A stretch of DNA of 51,396 bases from NCBI RefSeq assembly GCF_013349995.1, contig NZ_JABVXF010000031.1, forward strand, positions 1-51,396. The letters run 5' to 3'. The DNA comes from Pseudoalteromonas sp. 0303. GTDB taxonomy: Bacteria > Pseudomonadota > Gammaproteobacteria > Enterobacterales > Alteromonadaceae. A program made the position numbers and the translations under genes. The notes beneath the pieces were generated by a model. That model searched no databases and was not told the DNA's origin. It saw only the letters and a list, made by a program, of their open reading frames with translations. Shown here piece after piece: positions 51,396 to 51,396 of this stretch. How positions within the stretch are numbered: the stretch's first letter is position 1; the number at the start of each line of letters is the position of its first letter.

Positions 51396-51396
51396 T

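Overview
The window is bacterial chromosome that reads like a marine gammaproteobacterium of the Alteromonadales, most probably Pseudoalteromonas. This rests on recognised gene families (MipA/OmpV next to DUF3019, a GlyGly-CTERM subtilase, TonB-dependent receptors, an NtrC-type regulator next to an ABC efflux system), on moderate GC, and on the dispersed 'TAGGGCGTGTTG' MITE and 'GTAGGTTGGGTAGAGCGGAGCG'-like repeats that I associate with such genomes. No database search was possible, so the genus is an inference.

Layout. 1-330: the end of an rRNA operon (5S rRNA and terminator). 340-640: inverted REP-like copies and a degenerate 15-bp repeat. 636-3379 (minus): an unknown membrane protein, the MltD transglycosylase and a small beta-barrel candidate whose start codon abuts a 264-bp MITE. 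3726-11032: a sensor kinase and NtrC-type regulator face an adaptor/ATPase/permease efflux set, with a sigma-54-like promoter and repeated operator half-sites between them. 11349-13463: a membrane-anchored protein with seven 43-residue TPR-like repeats. 13531-16900: a hexapeptide acetyltransferase, a DeoR-type regulator with its own operators, and glmS. 17031-21074: an exported D-aminoacylase-type amidohydrolase, an esterase and a serine beta-lactamase-like hydrolase. 21321-23539: an RtcB ligase and release-factor-like PrfH operon with an apparent leader peptide and structured 5' leader, ending in a phosphatase remnant. 23607-31187: a tricorn-like S41 protease, a DUF3297 protein, a TonB-C-domain protein, a siderophore-type receptor and a coupled DUF1624 membrane protein. 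31251-39529 (minus): a large secreted S8 protease, then mipA-DUF3019-response regulator-kinase with overlapping genes. 39884-51022: an L-arabinose/arabinan block (tkt, tal, araB, araD, araA, a HAD phosphatase, an exported mutarotase, and a GH43 with ricin-type lectin repeats). 51096-51396: a 15-bp minisatellite and a strongly folded element cut off by the window end.

How the genes work together. The arabinose block is a complete route: the surface GH43 lipoprotein releases L-arabinose, the mutarotase interconverts anomers, AraA/AraB/AraD make D-xylulose 5-phosphate, and Tkt/Tal pass it into central metabolism. No sugar transporter or arabinose regulator is in the window, but recurring TTTGTATKATAA sites suggest one repressor. 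The most intriguing part is the rtcB-prfH region. PrfH with its RtcB partner is known to rescue and repair ribosomes cleaved in the decoding centre. Here the operon is preceded by a 14-residue reading frame with a good ribosome-binding site, whose stop codon lies inside a multi-branched RNA fold, and whose codons can pair with the rtcB Shine-Dalgarno. That would let translation status control ribosome repair, an idea that is testable but unproven.
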